Of a stretch of DNA of 64,000 bases, positions 35,682 through 43,737 are shown piece after piece (the first letter of the stretch is position 1; every line of letters starts with the position of its first letter). Made by a program: the position numbers and the translations under genes. The stretch is from the NCBI RefSeq assembly GCF_038002345.1, contig NZ_JBBOCJ010000001.1, forward strand, positions 7,600,795-7,664,794, given 5' to 3'. The notes beneath the pieces are model-generated. The model saw nothing but the letters and a program-made list of their open reading frames with translations. It did no database searches and was not told the origin of the DNA. The stretch comes from Paenibacillus sp. FSL M7-0420 (lineage in GTDB: Bacteria > Bacillota > Bacilli > Paenibacillales > Paenibacillaceae).

Positions 35682-36246
35682 CAGCCGGAGTACAGATACT
35701 ATCACGATTTATCATCATACCCTGAACCTCGGGAACGGGGAGTGGACCCTGTGGGCTAGCGATAAAGGCCTGATCCGCGTATCCTTCCCGCAGGACGAAG
35801 GGCAATTACCCGCCTCCTGGTTGAAAATGTATGCGCCTGTCCATGAGCTCATGGAGGATGCCGGGAGATTTGAGCAGCTTGGGGTGATTACGCTGCTGGA
35901 GCGGTATTTTGCCGGAGAGCCGGTGGATTTCAGCAATGTGGAGCTGGATCTGTGGGGCACCCCGTTTCAGCAGGAGGTGTGGCGGGGGCTGCTTACCATC
36001 CCGCATGGGGAGACGGCCAGCTACAAGCAATTGGCTGAGCGGATCGGCAGACCGCTGGCGGTCCGTGCTGTCGGCGCGGCCAACGGGCAGAACCCGGTGC
36101 CGGTCATTGTACCCTGCCACCGGGTGATCGGCGCGAACGGCACCTTAACCGGCTTCCGGGGCGGACTCCAGATGAAGCAGGAGCTGCTCCAGCTGGAGGG
36201 AATTCTCAATGTAAGGGCGGCTGGTCATGAACGATTTGCTTTTTGA
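35656..36246 (+). CDS. ogt: Methylated-DNA--protein-cysteine methyltransferase
   Basis: The protein directly repairs O6-methylguanine by moving the methyl to its own cysteine. The active-site 'PCHRV' has Cys154, preceded by the DNA-binding helix 'VRAVGAANGQNP'. Its 196 residues fit the Ogt/AdaB class. AAGGAGG lies 8 bases before the ATG, inside the end of adaA, and it overlaps alkA by 20 bases, so the three are translated together. AdaB would be an equally good name. Confidence 0.92.
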   Translation: MNPSPSRNNSRSTDTITIYHHTLNLGNGEWTLWASDKGLIRVSFPQDEGQLPASWLKMYAPVHELMEDAGRFEQLGVITLLERYFAGEPVDFSNVELDLWGTPFQQEVWRGLLTIPHGETASYKQLAERIGRPLAVRAVGAANGQNPVPVIVPCHRVIGANGTLTGFRGGLQMKQELLQLEGILNVRAAGHERFAF

Positions 36247-37126
36247 GCTGCCGCTGCCGGAAGACTTCGACCTGGGGGCCTGTCTGGAGTATATGAACCG
36301 ATCGCCGCTGGAATGCCTGTTCCGCACGGATGAAGCAGGCGTCAGCCGGATGTTCAGGATAGAGGGTGGCCCGCTGCTGGTACGGCTCAGTGTGTCCGAG
36401 AATCACAAGCTGAGTGTAACCCGGCTGCATGGGGCGATTCCCGGTGCGCTGGAGCAGGAGGTGTTGGCCCGCTACATTGTGGAGTGGTTTGATCTGGATC
36501 GTGATCTTGCCCCGTTCTACAGGCTGGCGGCAGCGGACCCGCTGCTCGGGCCGCTGGCAAGTGAGCACCGGGGGCTGCGGATCATCGGCATCCCGGATCT
36601 GTTCGAGGCGTTATGCTGGGCGATTCTGGGCCAGCAGGTGAATCTGGCTTTTGCCTACAGGCTGAAGCAGCGGCTGACCGCTGAATACGGGGAAGCGCTG
36701 GAATGGGAGGGGCAGACCTACTACCGTTTCCCTGGACCAGAGGTATTCACAGGAGTGCAGGTAGAGGAATTGTGCGCCTTGCAGCTAACCCGCAGCAAAG
36801 CACAGACGGTGCTTACCGTAGCCTCGCTGATCACAAGCGGGGAGCTAAGCCGGGAGGAGCTGCTGGCGCTTCCGTCCCCGGCCGCAGCCGAGCAGCGGCT
36901 GCTGCAGATCCGCGGGATCGGCCCGTGGACCTCGCAATATGTGCGGATGCGCTGCCTGCGCGATGCGTCCTCTTATCCGGTCGGAGATGTCGGCCTGCAG
37001 AACGTGATCAAGCATCTGACCGGCATGGACCGCAAGCCGACGCCAGCGGAGCTGCTCGACCTGGCCCGGCCGTGGCAAGGTTGGGAAGCATACGCCACCT
37101 TTTACTTGTGGCGGGCGTTATATTAG
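36227..37126 (+). CDS. alkA: DNA-3-methyladenine glycosylase
   Basis: AlkA removes 3-methyladenine and other alkylated bases. A helix-hairpin-helix-GPD fold is shown by 'IRGIGPWTSQYVRMR' near residue 225 and the catalytic Asp in 'YPVGDVGLQ' near 252. The N-terminal 110 residues match the AlkA N-domain. It closes the adaA-ogt-alkA operon, an arrangement known in Firmicutes for the adaptive response. A strong terminator follows at once. Confidence 0.9.
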   Translation: MNDLLFELPLPEDFDLGACLEYMNRSPLECLFRTDEAGVSRMFRIEGGPLLVRLSVSENHKLSVTRLHGAIPGALEQEVLARYIVEWFDLDRDLAPFYRLAAADPLLGPLASEHRGLRIIGIPDLFEALCWAILGQQVNLAFAYRLKQRLTAEYGEALEWEGQTYYRFPGPEVFTGVQVEELCALQLTRSKAQTVLTVASLITSGELSREELLALPSPAAAEQRLLQIRGIGPWTSQYVRMRCLRDASSYPVGDVGLQNVIKHLTGMDRKPTPAELLDLARPWQGWEAYATFYLWRALY

Positions 37127-37170
37127 AACAAAGCACGGTCCCCTTAAGTATGGCGGGACCGTGCTTTGTT
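37127..37170. terminator. Strong intrinsic terminator after alkA
   Basis: AACAAAGCACGGTCCC pairs fully with GGGACCGTGCTTTGTT, a 16-bp stem with a 12-base loop, beginning right after the alkA stop. T-rich on both sides only moderately. Confidence 0.85.
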
Positions 37171-37189
37171 TGCGTTGTTGCGGCTGATG

Positions 37190-37440
37190 CCCAATGCGGA
37201 TGCGGCCGAAAAACCGACCACAATTGGACTGTGCAATGGCTACCGGACCGAATGTAATCGAAAAACCGATTACATTAGACGCCGCAATGGCTACCGGGCC
37301 GAATGTAATCGAAAAACCGATTACATTAGACGCCGCAATGGCTACCGGGCCGAATTTAATCGAAAAACCGATTACATTAGACGCCGCGATGACTGCCGGG
37401 CCGAATGTAATCGAAAAACCGATTACATTGGACGCCGCGC
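37190..37440. repeat. Hairpin repeat array D, exact 51-bp tandem repeat
   Basis: Cores AATGTAATCG-AAAAAC-CGATTACATT start at 37251, 37302, 37353 (one base changed) and 37404, spacing exactly 51. A degenerate unit precedes at about 37200. Each core is a perfect 9-bp inverted repeat with an A-rich loop. Because 51 is divisible by three, several open frames run through, coding repeated 17-mers; I do not regard them as genes. The gap 37171-37518 has nothing else. Confidence 0.9.
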
Positions 37441-37518
37441 GAAGATACATAGGTCTGCGGAGCCTATCGCATTTGTAGCAATGCCCATCGGCCCGAGGTT
37501 ACCTCAGCCTCCCCAGCC

Positions 37519-37944
37519 TCACCGCCCCTTCATCGTGAAGATCTGGAAGCAGACGCCGAACTTGTCGGTCACCATGCCGTAAGCGGGACTGTAATAGGCC
37601 GGGGCCAGCTCGATATCGACAGTTCCGCCAGCTTTTAGCGAATTGAAAAGCTGCTGTGCTTCAGCCTCGGTCTCCACCGTGAGACAAATGTTGATGCTGT
37701 TGCCCCGGCTGCGCGGCATACCCGGCTCATAATCCGCCACAAAAAACTTCGTCTCCCCCGCCAGCAGCACGGCATGGGCAATCTGCGCCTTCTCCTGCTC
37801 CGTCATCGGGGCGTCCGGGTTCTGCGGGCCTTCGCCCATTGTTTGCTTGAACAGCACCACAGCGCCAAGCGCCTCCTGATAAAAAGCTATCGCCTCCCGG
37901 GCAGATCCGTCTACCAGAATATAAGGGTTCATTTGCAGTTTCAT
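37519..37944 (-). CDS. VOC-family (PhnB/glyoxalase-like) protein
   Basis: The 141-residue protein has the vicinal-oxygen-chelate pattern of the PhnB-like subgroup: N-terminal 'NPYILVDGSAREAIAFYQEALGA' and C-terminal 'GMVTDKFGVCFQIF' (landmarks shortened). Members often lack metal-binding residues and have unknown substrates. It is divergent from the WYL-type regulator at 38060, with only 115 bases between, which suggests that the regulator controls it. Confidence 0.85.
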   Translation of the reverse strand: MKLQMNPYILVDGSAREAIAFYQEALGAVVLFKQTMGEGPQNPDAPMTEQEKAQIAHAVLLAGETKFFVADYEPGMPRSRGNSINICLTVETEAEAQQLFNSLKAGGTVDIELAPAYYSPAYGMVTDKFGVCFQIFTMKGR

Positions 37945-37994
37945 GTTTTGTTCGCTCCTTGGAAGGTGTATTTGCCTGTACTAACCGGCTATAG

Positions 37995-38030
37995 TTATAG
38001 TGTAGACTATAATAGTGACAGGTATTGTCA
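37995..38030. promoter_or_regulatory. Two palindromes between VOC gene and WYL regulator
   Basis: TTATAGT-GTAG-ACTATAA (37995-38012) and TGACA-GGTAT-TGTCA (38016-38030) lie side by side in the divergent promoter region. They are good operator candidates for the regulator. Confidence 0.55.
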
Positions 38031-38059
38031 TAGTTAAAATAATAAATGGAGTGAACCCT

Positions 38060-39022
38060 GTGTCGAAATCCAAAAGGCTGCTGGACCTTATGATGACCGT
38101 CAACCGTAAGCGCAAATTCACCGTCAGGGAGCTGGCTGACGAATTCAATGTCTCTTCACGCACGATTCTCAGGGATTTGCAGGAGCTGGGGGAGCTGGGC
38201 GTACCGCTCTATTCCGAAGTGGGACCACATGGAGGGTATCAGGTGCTGAGCGAGAGAATCCTGCCGCCGATTGCGTTCACAGAGGAAGAGGCGGTGGCGA
38301 TTTTTTTTGCCAGCCATGCGCTGCGCCATTATAAATATCTTCCCTTCAAGGAAGAATCCTTATCCGCCCTGCACAAATTCTATAACTACATGTCTGGCGA
38401 TGTTCGTGACCGGATTGATGAGATGAAGAACAGGATTGATTTCCTGACACCGGCACGGCAGGCGGAATTCCCTTATCTGCCCCAACTGCTGGAAGCGGCT
38501 ACCGGGCAAAAAGTGCTGCTGATCGATTATGAGTCGAAGGGCCGGCGGCAGCAAAGGTGGATTCAGCCCGTCGGCATCTATGCCAGTAACGGCCTGTGGT
38601 ATTGTCCGGCGTATTGCTTCCTGCGGAGCGGCATCCGTATCTTCCGCTGCGACCGGATTCAGTCTGCCGGGTATGATGAAGCGGGACCAGACGCGCTTGA
38701 TCTGCGTCATATCCACTTGGACAATACAGAGGAATACGGCAGTCCGCAGCCGCCGCAAGCGGAACCAAGCCTTATCCGGCTGTACGTAGAGCTGGGGAGT
38801 GAGGGGGTTCAGGCCTGCGAAGGTGAGGTATGGTCCCCGGTGCTGCTGCATATTCGTACAGACGGCACAGGCTGGCTGGAGGGAGAGGTTCCGGGAAGCG
38901 ATCTGGGCTTCTTCGCGCGGTTTGTGATTGGCCTGTGCAGCGAGGCTACCGTGCAGGAGCCGCCGGAGCTGGTGGCCGAGGTGAAGCAGATGCTTGCGGA
39001 TATGCTGGAGAAGTATAGTTGA
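38060..39022 (+). CDS. WYL-domain transcriptional regulator (DeoR-type HTH)
   Basis: The start is GTG 38060, 8 bases after GGAGTG; ATG 15 codons earlier has no site and lies in the operator region. Residues 1-55 form a DeoR/HTH_11-type winged helix ('FTVRELADEFNVSSRTILRDL'). Residues about 140-320 form a WYL domain and C-terminal WCX part ('RWIQPVGIYASNGLWYCPAYC' region). Such regulators bind nucleic acid or small ligands. It likely controls the divergent VOC gene. Confidence 0.87.
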   Translation: MSKSKRLLDLMMTVNRKRKFTVRELADEFNVSSRTILRDLQELGELGVPLYSEVGPHGGYQVLSERILPPIAFTEEEAVAIFFASHALRHYKYLPFKEESLSALHKFYNYMSGDVRDRIDEMKNRIDFLTPARQAEFPYLPQLLEAATGQKVLLIDYESKGRRQQRWIQPVGIYASNGLWYCPAYCFLRSGIRIFRCDRIQSAGYDEAGPDALDLRHIHLDNTEEYGSPQPPQAEPSLIRLYVELGSEGVQACEGEVWSPVLLHIRTDGTGWLEGEVPGSDLGFFARFVIGLCSEATVQEPPELVAEVKQMLADMLEKYS

Positions 39023-39026
39023 TCTG

Positions 39027-39088
39027 ATTGTATTTCCTGCAATAGAAACCGTATATCTGACCGTGAAATGATATTCTATTGTATTTCG
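39027..39088. repeat. Hairpin repeat array E, left part (split by IS copy 2)
   Basis: ATTGTATTTC-type cores begin at 39027 and 39078 (spacing 51). The array continues after the IS with ATTGTAC-type cores at 40803 and 40854 (spacing 51). Confidence 0.7.
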
Positions 39089-40746
39089 GAGACAATTTCA
39101 TAATTCAAAACCCTTGCTATACCTGGTTTTTTTGAGCATAGAAAAAGGAGTACCTCCCCAAATTCTCGAAGTTATAGGCGACGAAACCAACACCCGAGAA
39201 GAAAAGAGGTAATCCCCATCTATTCTATTCGACAAGAAGAACTGTTTTCCTTCGAGGAATTGCTCCAAATGAGTCCAGAAGATAAATACAGCCAAATCTT
39301 TGAACACTTACATTTAGCTCCAGTTCTGTTCGCACTAGGGAAAAATAACCATCGCGGACGGCCTGAAAAATTAAATGTACCTGCCATGATCTACTCGCTG
39401 CTGATTGCAAAAATGGAGAACATCGAGTTTGTCTCTGCCTTGGTCCGGCGACTGAATCATAGCAACGAATTTCGAGTCCAGTGCCGGTTCACCGGCTCGG
39501 ATAACATTCCAAGTCAGGCCTCCTATTCCCGTTTGATTCATGCGCTGGAGCAAACGGGAATGCTGGAACAACTTCAGGATCGCCTAGTCACGTCTGCCCT
39601 AGAAGAAGGCTTTGTGAGCGGAACCCATCTGGCTGTGGATTCCTCCATGGTCGAGGCTTGGGATTGCCAATTTAGCGAATCGGCCTCCAAGCGTCGTGCG
39701 GCTCGCCGGGGGCAAAAGAAAGGCGAAGCTTCGGTGGCCGAGCAAATTCAGCTCGAACATCCCGAGCCTGAGCCTAAGGTGGCGAACGAGCCGCTGAAGA
39801 AACCCAGATATAGCAAGCCCGGCCGTCCATCCCAGGCGGAAAAGGAATGTCGGCGCGAGGAAATGGAAGCCTATGAACAAAGTCTCGGACCGTTCCAGAA
39901 AACCATTGAAGCGATGTTGCCGTACCCGTACGATGAACTACTGACCGCGTTGCCCCGGCATGCTGCGCGTTGTGACAAGAAAAATACGAAGGGCCGAATG
40001 ACCAGCTATTACGGGTTCAAGGCGAATCTGCTGGTCGACACGGACAGCCAGTATATCCTCAGCGGCCTCTTTAGTTCGGCCAATCCGAATGACCAGCGTA
40101 TGGCGGTCGTCCTTCTCAAAGGCCTGCTCCTGAAGTTTCCGATGCTAAAGGTCAAGCATATCTTGGGCGACAAGGGGTACGATTGCGCGGCGGTCTACCA
40201 GTTGATTCATTCGCTCGGCGCCTATCCTGCGATTTCCCTGATTCACCACAAAGACCCGCCTGCGGGAATGAATCTGGATTACACGCCGGTGTGCGCTCAA
40301 GGGCATGCGTACCGTTACGACAGTTTTGATGCCAAATATGAGACCCTGAAGTACACCCGGCCTAGTGAATGCAAAGGCTGTGCGCTTTCCGGTACCGAAT
40401 GCCAAAAAGTGTTTAAAATTCGAATCCAAACGGATTTGCGTTTACACACCTATCCCGCCAGAGGGAGCGAAAGTTTTACAACACTGTACAAGAAGCGTAC
40501 GGCCGTGGAGCGTGTGTTTGCCTATCTCAAAGAGTATTTCGGGATGAAGCGCACACGCCACCGCGGTGTCCGGGCAAGTGTCGATTTCCAGCTCAGTACG
40601 CTCGCGTACAATTTGAGTAAGTTTGCGTTAGACAAATTGAACCAGCAGTTGAGGAATTCCCAGCAAATCGCCTGATTTTTTAAAAATGTGACCTTAGATT
40701 TTGGCCTAATCTTGCTATTTAACAAATTGAATTATGAAATTGACTC
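39089..40746 (+). mobile_element. Complete IS element, copy 2, 1658 bp
   Basis: It has the same length and the same 20-bp ends as copy 1. The target duplication is TTTCG at 39084-39088 and 40747-40751. The restored target is TGTA-TTTCG-TACA, so the insertion again lies exactly in the 5-nt loop of a small palindrome. It differs from copy 1 by a few substitutions, for example Lys to Asn and Arg to Cys in the transposase. Confidence 0.95.
39260..40675 (+). CDS. DDE transposase of IS copy 2
   Basis: The product is 471 residues and nearly identical to the transposase of copy 1, with the same Asp, Asp and Glu candidates and Y-2-R-3-E-6-K signature, so it is probably active. The differences seen are few: Asn for Lys near residue 36, Cys for Arg near residue 198, Gly for Val near residue 408 is visible only in another frame. 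The same start ambiguity applies (AGAGGT followed by an ATC codon). Confidence 0.9.
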   Translation: MLQMSPEDKYSQIFEHLHLAPVLFALGKNNHRGRPEKLNVPAMIYSLLIAKMENIEFVSALVRRLNHSNEFRVQCRFTGSDNIPSQASYSRLIHALEQTGMLEQLQDRLVTSALEEGFVSGTHLAVDSSMVEAWDCQFSESASKRRAARRGQKKGEASVAEQIQLEHPEPEPKVANEPLKKPRYSKPGRPSQAEKECRREEMEAYEQSLGPFQKTIEAMLPYPYDELLTALPRHAARCDKKNTKGRMTSYYGFKANLLVDTDSQYILSGLFSSANPNDQRMAVVLLKGLLLKFPMLKVKHILGDKGYDCAAVYQLIHSLGAYPAISLIHHKDPPAGMNLDYTPVCAQGHAYRYDSFDAKYETLKYTRPSECKGCALSGTECQKVFKIRIQTDLRLHTYPARGSESFTTLYKKRTAVERVFAYLKEYFGMKRTRHRGVRASVDFQLSTLAYNLSKFALDKLNQQLRNSQQIA

Positions 40747-40880
40747 TTTCGTACATTGGAATGATGCATCTTGGGCGAAAAGTGCCCTTTATTCAATATT
40801 CAATTGTACAGAATACAATAGAACCAATTTTGAAGCTGTTTTGACCTCATTCCATTGTACAAAATACAGTTACTGCCGTT
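40747..40880. repeat. Hairpin repeat array E, right part
   Basis: Cores at 40803 (ATTGTACAGAATACAATAG) and 40854 (ATTGTACAAAATACAG) are small palindromes TTGTA...TACAA. The stretch up to 40941 has nothing else. Confidence 0.7.
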
Positions 40881-40941
40881 CCAGCGCCTACAGCATGTGA
40901 ATGACCGCACGGGAGTGAGGCGCTCTTAAATCTGATACGTA

Positions 40942-42387
40942 TTAGCCCAGCCATGCCCCCGCCAGTCTGCGGATGCCTTCATCGATGAGGTCCTCGGCGA
41001 TCCCGCCGAAGCCCAGGATGAATTCGGGTTCGTCATAATCCTGCTTGGCCCACCACGTATAGGAAATGGGGGTAACGCGGATGCCTTCAGCTTCCGCTGC
41101 CGCAGCAAGCTCCCTGGCGCTGGTGCTATTGCTAACTCTGTTGCCAACTTCTGATGCGGGCGGCTTAAGGGTCAGCAGCAGATGAAATCCCGCATCCGTT
41201 CCGCTGAGCACTGCGGCATCGCCGAAATGCTGCCTGACTGAGCGCAGCAGCAGGTCATGCTTGCGCTGATAGAGCAGACGCATCCGCCGCAGGTGCTTCT
41301 CGAAATGTCCCCGCTCCATGAAATAATGCAGCGCAATCTGATGAAGCCGTGAGGCTGAATGCTCCAGGTACAGCTCGCTTCTCAGGCTGTGATAGTCCGG
41401 CAGCAGCTTCTCCGGCAGAACCATATAGTGAATACATATCGCAGGGGTTACCGACTGTGCGAAGCTGCACATATAGATCACCGGACTGCCCTCAGCAAGC
41501 CCTTGCAGCGCGGGGATCGGCCTTCCGTGATAACGGAACTCCCCGTCATAATCATCTTCGATGATATAGCCGCCGGTGGACCGGGCCCACTCCAGCAAGG
41601 CAAGACGTTTGGTGATTGGCATGGTCATCCCCCGGGGAAACTGGTGGGACGGCGAGATGTACACAGCATCTGCCCCGCTGCTGTAGAGCTTGTCTAGCTG
41701 CAATCCATCCTCCTCCAGCGGAATCGGCTTGATTCCGTATCCGCTGCGCCGGAATGCCGCCGGCAGCAGGTGGTACCCCGGATCTTCGATACCCAGTCCG
41801 CTCACCCTTCCCTTCAGCAGCAGACACAGCAAAGAACACAGCGTATACTGGTCGTCACCGAATACAATCTGCTTCTCCGTGCAGCGCAGCCCGCGGAATT
41901 GCCGCAGATGGGCGGCGATGCTTGCGCGGAGGGCCGGCTCCCCCTGAGGATCGCCGTACTGGAGCAGGTCTGGATTCGCCAGCTGCTCCTGGTAGAGGCT
42001 GCGCCATATTTTGTGCGGGAACAGGGAGAAATCATTGCGCGACATATGGAAATCATACGCGTAGTGCCGTGAATCACGGGGCGTGATCGGGCGGGGGGCC
42101 GGACTTGGCGGTTCCCCGGCGGCAGCAGGGCTGCCTTCCCGGTGAACGGGCAGAATATAGTAGCCGCTGCGCGGCTTGCTGGCGATGAAGCCCTCTGCCA
42201 GAAGCTGCTGGTAAGCAAGCTCCACCGGAGTGGCGCTGATCCCGCATAACGATGCCAAGCGGCGGATAGAGGGCAGGCGCGTCCCGCTCTGGAGGGTGCC
42301 GCCCAGGATTGCTTTTGCCAGATAATCATAGAGCTGTATGTAATAAGGGGTCTCGCTATGTTCATTCAGATCCGGGACAAGCAGCAT
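40942..42387 (-). CDS. MocR/PdxR-type GntR regulator with altered PLP site
   Basis: Residues 1-75 form a GntR winged helix ('GTRLPSIRRLASLCGISATPVELAYQ' region). Residues about 110-480 form a fold-type I aminotransferase-like domain. Most PLP-pocket motifs are kept: 'EDPGYH', 'SPSHQFPRGMTM', 'IIEDDYDGEF'. The lysine that binds PLP, normally in Ser-Phe-Ser-Lys, is missing: the site reads 'SFAQSVTPAICIHYMVLP', with Gln311 in its place, and the usual Arg-Ile-Gly after it is also changed. So it cannot form the normal internal aldimine. It may bind another ligand or PLP non-covalently. It is divergent from the GNAT gene at 42493. Confidence 0.88.
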   Translation of the reverse strand: MLLVPDLNEHSETPYYIQLYDYLAKAILGGTLQSGTRLPSIRRLASLCGISATPVELAYQQLLAEGFIASKPRSGYYILPVHREGSPAAAGEPPSPAPRPITPRDSRHYAYDFHMSRNDFSLFPHKIWRSLYQEQLANPDLLQYGDPQGEPALRASIAAHLRQFRGLRCTEKQIVFGDDQYTLCSLLCLLLKGRVSGLGIEDPGYHLLPAAFRRSGYGIKPIPLEEDGLQLDKLYSSGADAVYISPSHQFPRGMTMPITKRLALLEWARSTGGYIIEDDYDGEFRYHGRPIPALQGLAEGSPVIYMCSFAQSVTPAICIHYMVLPEKLLPDYHSLRSELYLEHSASRLHQIALHYFMERGHFEKHLRRMRLLYQRKHDLLLRSVRQHFGDAAVLSGTDAGFHLLLTLKPPASEVGNRVSNSTSARELAAAAEAEGIRVTPISYTWWAKQDYDEPEFILGFGGIAEDLIDEGIRRLAGAWLG

Positions 42388-42423
42388 AGTTCACCTTCCA
42401 TCTGTCCTTAGAAATCGGACGTT

Positions 42424-42447
42424 TCTGTATATTTTATAGTATACAGA
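42424..42447. promoter_or_regulatory. Palindromic operator between mocR-like and GNAT genes
   Basis: TCTGTATA-N8-TATACAGA is a perfect inverted repeat in the divergent promoter region; the centre is AT-rich and overlaps possible -10 boxes on both strands. A likely binding site of the MocR-type protein. Confidence 0.55.
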
Positions 42448-42492
42448 TTTATATTACTATAAGAGCAATTACGACAGTGGGAGTGGACAGAG

Positions 42493-43047
42493 ATGAACAG
42501 GGCTTCAAGGCTTTTAACAGGGAATAAGGTATATTTGCGCACTCTGAACGGGGAGGACGCCGGGCTGTATTATGAGATGTTCCACGGCGCGGAAGTCCGC
42601 AGGCTGACCGGAACCAAGAATCATGTCACCAAAGAGCAGATTGAGCAGTATATCGCCCATAAGTCCGGGGATGACAGTACAGTGCTGCTGCTCATCGCAC
42701 TGAAGGAGAACGACGAGGTTATCGGCGACATCGCCATTCAGGATATAGATGGGGATAACCGGAATGCCAATCTGCGGATCGCCATCGGGGACGAGCAGCA
42801 TCAGGGACAAGGATATGGGCGTGAAGCGCTGCTGCTTATGCTCGATTATGGCTTCGGCATTCTGAATCTGCACAGAATTGAGCTGGAGGTCTACAGTTAT
42901 AATGCCCGTGCTACGCATGTCTATGAGTCCATCGGGTTCGTGCAGGAGGGGGTGCGGCGTCAGACGCTGTTCTATAACCATGAGTATCATGATGTAATTA
43001 TGATGGGCATGCTGGAGAGTGAATACCGGGAGCGTTATTTGAAATAG
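42493..43047 (+). CDS. GNAT acetyltransferase, RimJ/RimL-like
   Basis: The 184-residue protein has the acetyl-CoA-binding motif 'QHQGQGYGREALLLML' near residue 110 and the 'HRIELEVYSYNARATHVYESIGF' block of the RimL/SpeG-like group (landmarks 'RIELEVYSYN' and 'YESIGF'). The substrate is unknown. It is divergent from, and probably controlled by, the MocR-type gene. Confidence 0.88.
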   Translation: MNRASRLLTGNKVYLRTLNGEDAGLYYEMFHGAEVRRLTGTKNHVTKEQIEQYIAHKSGDDSTVLLLIALKENDEVIGDIAIQDIDGDNRNANLRIAIGDEQHQGQGYGREALLLMLDYGFGILNLHRIELEVYSYNARATHVYESIGFVQEGVRRQTLFYNHEYHDVIMMGMLESEYRERYLK

Positions 43048-43055
43048 AACAGGAA

Positions 43056-43072
43056 GGTCAAATAAGGTCAAA
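43056..43072 (+). promoter_or_regulatory. CtsR box, distal
   Basis: GGTCAAATAAGGTCAAA matches the CtsR heptad direct repeat (A/G)GTCAAA-N-A-N-(A/G)GTCAAA perfectly. It lies 189 bases before hsp20 and only 9 bases after the GNAT stop. Confidence 0.75.
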
Positions 43073-43106
43073 ACTTTAATAAGGTTAAAATTTATACTAA
43101 AAAACG

Positions 43107-43140
43107 AGCCGAAACGCCGGATTTTCCCGGATTTTCGGCT
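43107..43140 (+). terminator. Intrinsic terminator after GNAT gene
   Basis: AGCCGAAA pairs with TTTCGGCT around an inner CCGG/CCGG stem; a weak T-rich stretch follows at 43149-43157. Confidence 0.55.
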
Positions 43141-43150
43141 TATACGGGTT

Positions 43151-43205
43151 TTGTTTTCTCCGGGGGTGCAGGCTATAATAAAGCCATAGGTCAGACAAAG
43201 TCAAA
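43151..43205 (+). promoter_or_regulatory. hsp20 promoter with proximal CtsR box
   Basis: TTGTTT, 17-base spacer, TATAAT (43174-43179), then GGTCAGACAAAGTCAAA (43189-43205), a CtsR box with one change. A repressor bound here would cover the transcription start near 43186. Confidence 0.75.
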
Positions 43206-43260
43206 GACTGAGCAAGACCAAATTCAAAAAATCAAAAGTCAAATGAGAGGAGAATGAAAG

Positions 43261-43737
43261 ATGTTTGATTTGGTTCCTTTTGGTAAACGCAGAGATGATG
43301 CTTTTGGTGTGCTGGCGAAGTCGCTGAACGAAGTGTTTAATGATGATTTCTTCGCACCGCTGACAAGTAACGCGCTGTCTTTCCGGACCGACATCCGGGA
43401 GCGTGAAGGGGCATATCTGATCGAGGCCGAGCTCCCTGGCTTCCGCAAAGAAGAAATCGACATTGATTACTCCAGCCCTTACTTGACGATCAAGGCAGTC
43501 CGCAGAGAAGAGAACAACGAAGAGAGCAAGGAGCATCAAATGGTGCGCCGTGAACGGCGGTATGGTGAATATGTACGCCGGTTCTATGTCCAGGATATTG
43601 CTGAGGAAGACATCCGCGCTTCCCTGAAAGACGGTGTGCTGAGCTTGGAGGTGCCGAAACGGCAGAAATCCCAGGGCAAACGGATCGAAATTCAGGATGG
43701 AGGCGGCGATGCCTCCGACCGGAAAGAGCTTCAGTAA
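43261..43737 (+). CDS. Small heat-shock protein, Hsp20 family
   Basis: The 158-residue protein has the alpha-crystallin domain at about 40-135, with 'REGAYLIEAELPGFRKEEI' and the closing 'SLKDGVLSLEVPK' of the family. It holds denatured proteins in a refoldable state, in an ATP-independent way. AGAGGAG precedes the ATG. The CtsR boxes upstream and the dnaJ-like and clpB genes downstream show a heat-shock operon. Confidence 0.92.
   Translation: MFDLVPFGKRRDDAFGVLAKSLNEVFNDDFFAPLTSNALSFRTDIREREGAYLIEAELPGFRKEEIDIDYSSPYLTIKAVRREENNEESKEHQMVRRERRYGEYVRRFYVQDIAEEDIRASLKDGVLSLEVPKRQKSQGKRIEIQDGGGDASDRKELQ

Noticed and set aside
37118..37478. Open frames coding repeated 17-residue units in array D, on both strands
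   Set aside because: They exist only because the period of 51 is a multiple of three; no ribosome site and no conserved start.
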